The notes under the pieces are model-generated. The model saw nothing but the letters and a program-made list of their open reading frames with translations, was not told the origin of the DNA and made no database searches. A DNA stretch of 64,000 bases from Synechococcus sp. BIOS-U3-1 (GTDB taxonomy: Bacteria > Cyanobacteriota > Cyanobacteriia > PCC-6307 > Cyanobiaceae), in assembly GCF_014279975.1 (NCBI RefSeq), contig NZ_CP047936.1:1-64000 (forward strand), read 5' to 3'. Positions 48,532 through 54,687 of this stretch are shown one piece after another; position 1 is the first letter of the stretch, and every line of letters starts with the position of its first letter. Both the position numbers and the translations under genes were made by a program.

Positions 48532-48546
48532 GGTGACAAGGTGACA
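48532..48546 (+). promoter_or_regulatory. RGTGAC-N3-GTGACA site 2
   Basis: GGTGACAAGGTGACA, identical to site 1 in inverse orientation. It lies 22 bases upstream of the RHH-like start, just beyond the 68-aa gene's stop. Confidence 0.75.
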
Positions 48547-48753
48547 TCATTCTATACCGAATAGTTTATTCATATTGGAGAAAAACTCTCGCTCTTCTTC
48601 CTTCAATAGTTCCTTCTTGTAGTATCCTATCTGTTCTTTTATGTATGTGATACATTCATAATCTTCGGGTTCTGTTTCGTCAAGTTCAAGCAACTTGTCG
48701 TAGAAGAAGTTTAGTTTCTCTTGTATGGTTTCCTTCTTGTTTTTATCTCCCAT
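48547..48753 (-). CDS. Charged 68-aa helical protein, unknown
   Basis: The protein is largely Lys/Glu-rich helix (for example KKETIQEKLNFFYDKLLELD near the N-terminus). Its ATG at 48753 overlaps the rep-like stop by 11 bases, indicating translational coupling. I do not recognise the family; it resembles accessory proteins of plasmids and phage satellites only in general style. Confidence 0.6.
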   Translation of the reverse strand: MGDKNKKETIQEKLNFFYDKLLELDETEPEDYECITYIKEQIGYYKKELLKEEEREFFSNMNKLFGIE

Positions 48754-49351
48754 TTGTTAGTTCTCCTAAATCGCTGTTTTCGTAATCAAGGTGCTGCCAC
48801 TTGTCAAAATCTACGGATGATAATGACTTATTGACGTAGTGTAATCGGTACTTGATGTTTCCTATGCTTCTCCAATCAACACTTTGCTTTCCATAACCAA
48901 GTTTGCGGATATAGCGTTGGAGATGATTAGTAAGTGCTTCTGTCATTACATCGTCCATAGAGAAATCTCTGGCAACGATGTCAAACAGAGTACGTTTGTT
49001 GATTGTAATCTTTCTGTTGTTCTTACTCAACCAACTTAGTCCATCCATGCCTTCCATAAAGATATGAAGATGTAGTGCTCCTGAGGAATGAGGTTCAGTA
49101 AAAAACCATAATCTAATCCTGTTATTCGGTTTTCTATTGGGATAGAAGAAATCAAGAATAACCTTCTTGATGTGTTGATTATCAAGGTACTGGTTCAGTA
49201 CGTTTCTTTGTTGATAGGTGAATGACAGAGTTAGGAAGTACCTGAACTTTATGTTTAGAGTTTCAATCTTCCTCTCCAACCATTCTTCTGTTATTACTCT
49301 CTTAGAGTTTCTACTCTCGTACAAGTGACGAGGTGACAAATCAGTTGCCAT
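48743..49351 (-). CDS. rep: HUH endonuclease-like replication initiator
   Basis: The 202-residue protein has the three motifs of rolling-circle Rep/HUH enzymes in order: motif I FLTLSF (residues 39-44), motif II with H94-L-H96 in GALHLHIFMEG, and motif III Y172-V-N-K175. Length and spacing fit a minimal Rep without a helicase domain. A palindrome-rich AT region (49352-49414) lies directly upstream and repeat site 3 overlaps its 5' end. It could replicate an excised circle or be a relaxase-like protein. The gene is visibly AT-richer than its host. Confidence 0.65.
   Translation of the reverse strand: MATDLSPRHLYESRNSKRVITEEWLERKIETLNIKFRYFLTLSFTYQQRNVLNQYLDNQHIKKVILDFFYPNRKPNNRIRLWFFTEPHSSGALHLHIFMEGMDGLSWLSKNNRKITINKRTLFDIVARDFSMDDVMTEALTNHLQRYIRKLGYGKQSVDWRSIGNIKYRLHYVNKSLSSVDFDKWQHLDYENSDLGELTNGR
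49324..49338 (+). promoter_or_regulatory. RGTGAC-N3-GTGACA site 3
   Basis: AGTGACGAGGTGACA, inside the first codons of the rep-like gene, so a bound protein could block its transcription. Confidence 0.7.
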
Positions 49352-49414
49352 AACTTACATTTCATTTGAACTTGTATGTCTGCTTCCGTTACATACATTT
49401 TATATATGTAAGTT
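49352..49414. repeat. Nested inverted repeats upstream of rep (candidate replication origin)
   Basis: A 9-bp inverted repeat AACTTACAT (49352-49360)/ATGTAAGTT (49406-49414) flanks an AT-rich interval. Inside it TTACATA (49389-49395) pairs with TATGTAA (49405-49411). Such structures suit a nicking origin or an operator; function is inferred only from position before a Rep-like gene. The rest of the 210-base gap to 49561 holds site 4 (49495-49509) and nothing else I can name. Confidence 0.45.
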
Positions 49415-49494
49415 ATTGTCTATACAGATGTTTTTGTTAGTATTCTGTAACAAAACCCGATAATATGCTGCCTTACTCAACAACGAAGGAGGTT

Positions 49495-49509
49495 TGTCAC
49501 GTTGTCACT
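49495..49509 (-). promoter_or_regulatory. RGTGAC-N3-GTGACA site 4
   Basis: On the minus strand AGTGACAACGTGACA, in the gap between the 317-aa gene and rep, about 145 bases before the rep start. Confidence 0.7.
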
Positions 49510-49561
49510 TCAAAGAGATAAACAACGCAACTATATTTTTTAGTACCTTTGTTATTGTTCG

Positions 49562-50515
49562 CTAAATGAAACCAATCTGTTTCAGCAGAGTGTTGTTCCA
49601 TACTGCCAACTCCCTTCTTTCTGCCACAACGCTTTCCAGTCGTCGTTTCAGGTTGAAGCGTTGTGCTCTGTCTTCTGTCTTGTCCATCAGGTAGTTCAGT
49701 TTCGCTACGTACGCCTGTCCGTGCTTCTCCCAGAACTCCTTCTTCCCTCCATCAGCGTTGATGAGGAACCCCGTGAAGGAGCGAAGAGGTGTCTCGTGTA
49801 GTTCTCCAATCGTTTTCAGGTTGAACTGCTTCTTCACCTCCTCTGGCATCCCCTTGAACCATTTGGATGTCAGTTCTCGTTCCAGTACCCCTCGCCAGAA
49901 CACCTCTCGTTCTGCTCGCTCCTGCTGCTTCAACGTTCTGGTGCCATCTGTGTTGGCAACCCTCAGCACCACCCCGTATTCCTCACACGCCCTCCTGAGC
50001 GCCTCTTGAAGCGATTGGAGTTGCTCTGCCCCTAATGCCACCTCCTCTGGGCGATACACGCCGTAGAGGTGCTCCTGCTTCGTTCCCCAACGTCCTTTCT
50101 CTCCGTCTGCTGCTGCCAGAGCAGGGAACCTCACCTGCTTCGTGTAGTCCTTTGCCGTACGTACGGACATAGAAGGTGTGATGGCACCGCTACGTGCTCC
50201 TGTCACCAGTTCCTCTGCCGATAGAGAGCAGAGAACGTGAATGGTGGAGTACGAGGCAGGTAGTTGCTTCACGACATCTCTACGTTCCTTCTCTTGGAGG
50301 GACAGAAGTGTTTTCCCAACCACCTTCAACTTGGAAAACACCTTGTCTCCTATGCCCGTCTGCTCTGCGTAGAGACGAAATGTTGATGTATCCAGTCGGT
50401 TAGATGCTTCGGCAATCCCAAGTGACAGGGTGACAATCTGCTCTGCCGAACCGCTGTAAGGGTTCTCAGCGACAAAGCGTTGGAACGTTTCCATCGCAGC
50501 AACGATGTCTGTCAC
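49562..50515 (-). CDS. 317-aa protein of unknown function, possible DNA-binding
   Basis: No family is recognised with confidence. A stretch LPASYSTIHVLCSLSAEELV, followed by a segment ending MSVRTAKDYTKQV (about residues 85-130), resembles helix-turn-helix-type regions in KorB/ParB-like or DUF3102-like phage and plasmid proteins. The rest is charged helix ending in RLESVVAERRELAVWNN. The GTG start lies within repeat site 6, and site 5 lies in its first 30 codons, so it could be autoregulated. GC content looks closer to the host than the rep operon does. Confidence 0.6.
   Translation of the reverse strand: MTDIVAAMETFQRFVAENPYSGSAEQIVTLSLGIAEASNRLDTSTFRLYAEQTGIGDKVFSKLKVVGKTLLSLQEKERRDVVKQLPASYSTIHVLCSLSAEELVTGARSGAITPSMSVRTAKDYTKQVRFPALAAADGEKGRWGTKQEHLYGVYRPEEVALGAEQLQSLQEALRRACEEYGVVLRVANTDGTRTLKQQERAEREVFWRGVLERELTSKWFKGMPEEVKKQFNLKTIGELHETPLRSFTGFLINADGGKKEFWEKHGQAYVAKLNYLMDKTEDRAQRFNLKRRLESVVAERRELAVWNNTLLKQIGFI
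50421..50435 (+). promoter_or_regulatory. RGTGAC-N3-GTGACA site 5
   Basis: AGTGACAGGGTGACA, within the early codons of the 317-aa gene. Confidence 0.65.
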
Positions 50516-50524
50516 ACTGTCACC
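50510..50524 (-). promoter_or_regulatory. RGTGAC-N3-GTGACA site 6
   Basis: On the minus strand GGTGACAGTGTGACA; the second GTGAC provides the GTG start codon of the 317-aa gene. Confidence 0.7.
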
Positions 50525-50549
50525 CCTGCTCCCGACACACCATACACTC

Positions 50550-50623
50550 GCGTAGAGAAATCGTAGAGAAGAAGTTCCGTGAGGTGGTGTCCCTTTTTAC
50601 GACACAGCGTAGAGAAATCGTAG
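50550..50623 (+). repeat. Pair of 17-bp direct repeats with internal CGTAG-N6-CGTAG
   Basis: GCGTAGAGAAATCGTAG occurs at 50550-50566 and 50607-50623. Each copy contains CGTAG twice at an 11-base spacing. A one-base-different form (CCGTAGAGAAGTCGTAG) occurs in inverse orientation at 53208-53224, before the serine recombinase. The rest of 50516-50747, between the divergent 317-aa and cargo genes, shows only a short CCGA/TCGG hairpin near 50700. A regulatory role is likely but unproven. Confidence 0.55.
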
Positions 50624-50747
50624 GATAATACAGGGGTAATCAGGCGAGGGGAAACCTGATGCTTCTAACAAGTTGTTTAACGGTGCCTCTCAACGACCGA
50701 AATCAGTCGGTAGATGATTACAGTAAAGTTACATTTAATTTTGAGAA

Positions 50748-52070
50748 ATGTTTAGGGTCGAATATAAATATTCTGCCTGCATCAAGATCGTCACTGATGA
50801 CGTAAGAATTCTTTGCGATCCTTGGTTTGGAGGCGGTGCATATTCTGGGACTTGGCATCAATTCCCACCCGTAAAAAACAAGATGGGATTAATAGGCGAC
50901 TTCGACGTAATTTATATCAGTCACATTCATCCGGATCATTATTGTAGCGAAACCATTGCGGAATTATTATCCCATTATGGAAACAAAAATATTTTGGTGG
51001 TGGATTGGGGAGAGCATCCAAATTACCTCGCCAAAAAAATTGCGTCGGACGGATTTGGAGATAATCTAACAATCTCAAATGAAGTAACTTTTGGCGATAC
51101 ATCTGTTAAGATTTTACCAAACAGAACCGGTTCTGCTTCGGATATTGATAGCGCATTGATTGTTTCCTCTAAGAAATCAAAAAAAGCAGTCCTAAATGTA
51201 AATGATTGCATTTACAACGACTCTTTTTATGGAAAAATCAATGACGTTAAGATTCAAGATGGTCTTGAGTTCACATTGTTTTGCTTGGGTTACACAGGCG
51301 CTGGACCTTACCCGCAAACCTATTACTCTCCAATCCTTGATGAGAGGAAAATGCTTGACTTGGCGAATAAGAAAAAACAGCAATTTTTTGATAGGTATCT
51401 CAAAGCAATATCCAAAATTGAAAGCGTAAAGAGACTCCCCTTCGCTGGGAAATACGTCTTAAAAGGCGATCTTGCCATTCTTAATCAATATCGCGGTGTG
51501 GCAGATGCTCTTGAAGTCAAGCAAATTGACAAAGATGCCATAGTTCTTGATGACGGAGGGGATTCATATTTTGATCTTGAAAGCATCAAGTGTTCCTCTG
51601 AAAGACAAGACAGATATCCCCCAGTCAATTCCCTTCCTTCGGACAATGATTACGATTGGCGTACCAATGTAGGATTTACTCCGAATCCTACGCTTTTAAA
51701 GCGTCTTCTTTATAAGAGTGTCTCCAACGCCCACCCGCGCTCGGAATGCGACCAAGATTATTTATGGTCTATATACGCTTATGATTCGCCCTCTTTTATT
51801 GTTGACTTGTGGTCGCATCAAGAACCTTGGCGACTTATTGAACCGCTGATAACCTTTAACTGCAACAAGAATTCAGATGCTCGAGTGATAGCAACCGAAC
51901 CTGCGTGTCATTCTCATTTATTCATAGAAAGCAAAGCACTGTTTGCAGTTCTTACTGGCGTCTCGCATTGGAATAACTATGAGGTTGGTTCAGTCTTTCA
52001 AGTGAGAAGAGTGCCCGATATCTATGTGGGCGAGATGCAGAGATATCTGAATTTTCTCAGCGTTATCTAA
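50748..52070 (+). CDS. Metallo-beta-lactamase-fold hydrolase (cargo gene)
   Basis: The 440-residue protein has the MBL metal motif HxHxDH as SHIHPDHYCSE near residue 60, and LGYTGAGPYPQTYYSP near 180, a pattern I associate with UlaG/CMP-sialic-acid-hydroxylase-like MBL proteins. The C-terminal ~170 residues hold a separate domain with no clear match. Such proteins occur in surface-sugar loci, but here it stands alone. It is AT-rich, unlike the host. Its start has no strong Shine-Dalgarno. Function is unknown. Confidence 0.75.
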   Translation: MFRVEYKYSACIKIVTDDVRILCDPWFGGGAYSGTWHQFPPVKNKMGLIGDFDVIYISHIHPDHYCSETIAELLSHYGNKNILVVDWGEHPNYLAKKIASDGFGDNLTISNEVTFGDTSVKILPNRTGSASDIDSALIVSSKKSKKAVLNVNDCIYNDSFYGKINDVKIQDGLEFTLFCLGYTGAGPYPQTYYSPILDERKMLDLANKKKQQFFDRYLKAISKIESVKRLPFAGKYVLKGDLAILNQYRGVADALEVKQIDKDAIVLDDGGDSYFDLESIKCSSERQDRYPPVNSLPSDNDYDWRTNVGFTPNPTLLKRLLYKSVSNAHPRSECDQDYLWSIYAYDSPSFIVDLWSHQEPWRLIEPLITFNCNKNSDARVIATEPACHSHLFIESKALFAVLTGVSHWNNYEVGSVFQVRRVPDIYVGEMQRYLNFLSVI

Positions 52071-52103
52071 TGATTAAAGTTTAAGGCAGGTTTTCAGAGA
52101 CTG

Positions 52104-52182
52104 AGTTAGTCCATTGTAGTTGTGCGCTTAATTTCTTTTTCTTTTCGTCTGGTAATCGACGCAGTTAGTGGATTGTAATTGT
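52104..52182 (+). repeat. Near-identical 20-mer pair downstream of the cargo gene
   Basis: AGTTAGTCCATTGTAGTTGT (52104-52123) and AGTTAGTGGATTGTAATTGT (52163-52182) differ at three bases. They lie in the 207-base gap after the MBL gene. Function is unknown; no terminator hairpin is obvious in this gap. Confidence 0.45.
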
Positions 52183-52277
52183 ATTGCTGTGCCTGAACGA
52201 ATATGTTTGACGTGTTTCCTTTGGTCGCACCTGTGCTCGTAAGTGATGCGAATAAATGGTGATCTTGTAGTCATTAT

Positions 52278-52445
52278 TTAAGGTGGTGATTGATTGTGGT
52301 TTCGTCGTTTTGCTTCGTGAGTCTTCTTGTTTAAGCGATTTGCACGTTGTTCGGCAGTTCTGTAAGCATTCGGTTCGTGATGTTGTTCTTGGAACCTGTA
52401 CCAATCGCCAAACTGATTTTGCCATTCAATAATCACCTTAGTCAT
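52278..52445 (-). CDS. 55-aa phage-type small protein
   Basis: The frame MTKVIIEWQNQFGDWYRFQE continues to a basic C-terminus. The IEWQNQFG...YRTAEQRA pattern resembles small proteins I recall from cyanophages and Prochlorococcus. Its ATG lies one base after the serine recombinase stop, so the two are probably co-transcribed. Function is unknown. Confidence 0.6.
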   Translation of the reverse strand: MTKVIIEWQNQFGDWYRFQEQHHEPNAYRTAEQRANRLNKKTHEAKRRNHNQSPP

Positions 52446-52446
52446 T

Positions 52447-53109
52447 TCAGGAAACCTCCAAAGTAGTAAGCATTCTTGAAACCAGAGATGGATGAAAACT
52501 CCCTCCACGACTGGTTTTCATCCCACTTGCGTTCAATACTTCGCAGATGTTCCTAAGCGTTGCTCCTTGCTTTCTTAGAGGCAGGATGACGCCAGAGAAC
52601 TGCTGCGCTTCTCTACGTGCTTTTGCCTGACGTGCTTTCGCCAGAGCATCAAGGTGCTGCTTTGGCGCACCAAGTTTGGTTCCTCTCTCCTTCGCTGCTC
52701 GTAGTGCTGACTTCGTTCTCTGGGAGATGAAATCCCGTTCTTGCTCTGCCAAGCAGGCATAGATGTGGAGTTGAAACTTGTCTGCGTGAGGCATCTGGGC
52801 GACTTTGAAGTCCAGCGCCCTGTCCTCCATCAGCGAAGCGATGAAGGAGACACGACGGGACAACCTATCCAGTTTGGAAACGACGAGAACTGCCTTCTCT
52901 CGCTTCGCCAAAGCGATGGCAGCGTTCAACAGGGGACGTTCGTTGTCCTTGCCTGAATGAACCTCCACAAAACGCTCCACAACGCCGTAGGGAGTTTCTG
53001 CGTAGTTCTCCAAGAAGAGTTGGATGTCCCGCTCTTGCGCCTCTAAACCCAATCCGCTCTTGCCCTGTTCTGCCGAACTGACACGTAGATAGAGCACGTA
53101 CTTCCGCAT
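52447..53109 (-). CDS. Serine recombinase (resolvase/invertase family)
   Basis: The 220-residue protein begins MRKYVLYLRVSSAEQGKSG, with the nucleophile Ser11 after Arg9. KLDRLSRRVSF near residue 68 supplies the second active-site Arg set. A C-terminal helix-turn-helix is near residues 180-215 (ATLRNICEVLNASGMKTS). It is resolvase/invertase-sized, not a large integrase. ATG at 53109 is chosen; the frame continues to 53208 without family support. It is the last gene before the right repeat and could resolve multimers or invert DNA. Confidence 0.92.
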   Translation of the reverse strand: MRKYVLYLRVSSAEQGKSGLGLEAQERDIQLFLENYAETPYGVVERFVEVHSGKDNERPLLNAAIALAKREKAVLVVSKLDRLSRRVSFIASLMEDRALDFKVAQMPHADKFQLHIYACLAEQERDFISQRTKSALRAAKERGTKLGAPKQHLDALAKARQAKARREAQQFSGVILPLRKQGATLRNICEVLNASGMKTSRGGSFHPSLVSRMLTTLEVS

Positions 53110-53391
53110 AAACCTTTCTGTCCTGCTTTGAAACGCTCGTTTGACGCAGAACAAGCGCGACTTATCTACGTAGAAAAGTTTGTAACAAGATGGCAAGCGC
53201 GCACTCACTACGACTTCTCTACGGAGAGATGCCTAGAGTAAATGGAGGAAGGGCGGTATCTGAGGGATGCTTTCTCTACAAGGTTTCGTAGCAAACACCT
53301 TTCGCCCAAACACGTTTCTATGAAAGGGTTTCACTTGGTAAAATTGTCGCTGAAACCGCTTGGCAGGACTAAAACCTTGTTGAGTACCTGT
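53110..53391. other. Right end of the element, no gene recognised
   Basis: This stretch should hold the promoter of the serine recombinase. It contains the inverse CGTAG repeat (53208-53224), a further related segment with TCTCTACAAGG near 53271 and an imperfect GTTTCACTT near 53326. No convincing coding frame is seen on either strand. Confidence 0.5.
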
Positions 53392-53409
53392 ATTGAGTGG
53401 GAATAATTC
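53392..53409 (+). repeat. attR: attR: 18-bp direct repeat
   Basis: ATTGAGTGGGAATAATTC is identical to attL. It would encode the end of guaA (IEWE stop), so it regenerates guaA's end if the element excises. Sequence after it resumes host-like composition. Confidence 0.93.
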
Positions 53410-53538
53410 AGGATTGAAAGATAGAACTCGCTGGCTAATGAGACATAGTTGTTTTAAATGACTGGCCAAATCTCTTTAACTTTTCGAGAGCAGTGGCTCA
53501 CTTCTGAGTCAGACATTGCGTTGATTTGATTCTTTTTA

Positions 53539-53570
53539 GCATTGGTTTTGTGAAAAGAACCAACGCTTTT
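53539..53570 (+). terminator. Possible native guaA terminator, displaced by the element
   Basis: GCATTGGTT (53539-53547) pairs with AACCAACGC (53558-53566), with one A-C mismatch, and is followed by TTTT. It lies 130 bases after attR, where a guaA terminator would be in an empty site. The remaining 53410-53586 shows nothing else notable. Confidence 0.5.
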
Positions 53571-53586
53571 CTGATGCCATTTCAAG

Positions 53587-54288
53587 TTGGACGTCGACAC
53601 GAGTCTCAATCAGTCCCTTCAGGGGGCTGGTAGGCCGCTCCCGACACCGATATCCTTGGTTCCCGGCTTCAAGGATGTGACCGCTGCCCAACAGCAGGAC
53701 CAGCAACTGCAGCGACGTCTCCAGCAAGACAGTATTCAGCTTGCTGGCAAGACCATTTATATCAATCCTTTTCTCTACTGGCGACGCTTCGACAGCAACA
53801 CGGATCGCTGGCTGCGAGAGCCCGGACAGCTCAATGAGGATCAGATCCAGCAGAACCGCGGTCGTTTCTACCCAGAGCTGGAGTGGGCTCTGCTGGAACC
53901 CACTGATCAGGAGATCAAGGATGGTGCTGTGGAAATGTTCCTCAAAAGCCTGGAACTGATTGGGACGTTCCATCCCGACCTCACGTCGGGCCAGCTGCTT
54001 GAGGTTGAGCGCAAGATGGCGATCACTAAAAAGCGTTCCTTCGAGCGTTGGGTCGAGAAGTCGTATCGAAGGCGGACTCGGCTTCAAACCCGGGAGAAGC
54101 GGCGGTTCGCTCGTGATCGTTTCTTGCGGGGTTGGTCCGAGTGGATCTCCTTGGACACAACGCAGCATGCATTGGTACCCATCGTGGCTCTTGTCGTGTT
54201 GTCCGGTGTGGTCGGCTGGTCATTGGGATCATCCCGTTCAGCCTGTCCGACACTTGTTCTGCCTTCGGAGCAGACTGGACTTCGTTGA
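53587..54288 (+). CDS. Conserved protein with C-terminal membrane anchor, unknown
   Basis: The 233-residue protein is soluble and Gln/Arg-rich until a single hydrophobic segment near residues 195-215 (VPIVALVVLSGVVGWSLGS). A conserved central part contains KTIYINPFLYWRRFDSNTDR and WALLEPTDQEIKDGAV. The start is TTG at 53587; other starts are possible. It lies 18 bases before the next small gene and belongs to the host chromosome. No function is known to me. Confidence 0.7.
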   Translation: MDVDTSLNQSLQGAGRPLPTPISLVPGFKDVTAAQQQDQQLQRRLQQDSIQLAGKTIYINPFLYWRRFDSNTDRWLREPGQLNEDQIQQNRGRFYPELEWALLEPTDQEIKDGAVEMFLKSLELIGTFHPDLTSGQLLEVERKMAITKKRSFERWVEKSYRRRTRLQTREKRRFARDRFLRGWSEWISLDTTQHALVPIVALVVLSGVVGWSLGSSRSACPTLVLPSEQTGLR

Positions 54289-54306
54289 ATCATTAGGCCC
54301 GCCTCT

Positions 54307-54687
54307 ATGGCCGACAGCCAACCACTCGATTCACTGCGCTTGGCGCTGATGCAGGAGGTTTTGCCGATGGGTCTGGCGTTTGTTGATCGCGTCCGCACTG
54401 ATGGACCTGCCAAGGCGGTGGAGTCCGTCGCCAGCGGGGATGATCCGCTTGGCGATCTGCGACAGCAGGGTGAAGCCGCGGCACGGGAGGTTCGTGAACG
54501 CTTGGATCAGATCAGTCCAGGGCTGGGAAATCCCGTGATGTCTGTGCAGGTCGAGGTAGATGAGCCTCTGGAGGATCCAGGCAGGCTGGATTCTGATCAT
54601 GGTGACTCGTCTCAGTTGCAGGAGGTCTTGGCACGGATTGATGGGCGTCTGCAGCGGTTGGATGCGCTGATGAACAAGGCGAGTTGA
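54307..54687 (+). CDS. Conserved small protein of unknown function
   Basis: The 126-residue acidic protein starts MADSQPLDSLRLALMQEVL and ends with a helix VLARIDGRLQRLDALMNKAS that looks like a short coiled coil. No membrane segment is seen. Its stop overlaps the transpeptidase frame by four bases (TTGA), suggesting coupled translation. Confidence 0.65.
   Translation: MADSQPLDSLRLALMQEVLPMGLAFVDRVRTDGPAKAVESVASGDDPLGDLRQQGEAAAREVRERLDQISPGLGNPVMSVQVEVDEPLEDPGRLDSDHGDSSQLQEVLARIDGRLQRLDALMNKAS

Larger units (their letters stand above)
46358..53409. mobile_element. Integrative element inserted at the 3' end of guaA
   Basis: About 7.03 kb lies between two perfect 18-bp direct repeats, the left one covering guaA's last codons and stop. 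It carries a tyrosine integrase next to the left repeat, a serine recombinase next to the right one, a HUH-type Rep-like gene, small phage- or plasmid-like genes and an AT-rich cargo gene. Base composition is mosaic and differs from the host. Seven RGTGAC-N3-GTGACA sites occur inside. guaA 3' ends are known insertion sites for islands in other bacteria. No capsid, packaging or conjugation genes are seen, so it may be a satellite or a mobilisable element; that is inference. Confidence 0.88.

Noticed and set aside
50697-50712. CCGA/TCGG hairpin before the MBL gene as a terminator
   Set aside because: The stem is short and is not followed by a T run in either direction.
52165-52425. 86-aa minus-strand frame downstream of the serine recombinase
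   Set aside because: The 55-aa frame starting one base after the recombinase stop has better placement and a recognisable pattern.
46358-53409. Complete prophage or conjugative element
   Set aside because: No capsid, portal, terminase, tail, T4SS or relaxase-sized gene is present in the 7 kb; only integration, Rep-like and small accessory genes are seen.
53233-53469. 78-aa minus-strand frame across attR
   Set aside because: It spans the recombination site and would be disrupted by excision; composition is not coding-like.
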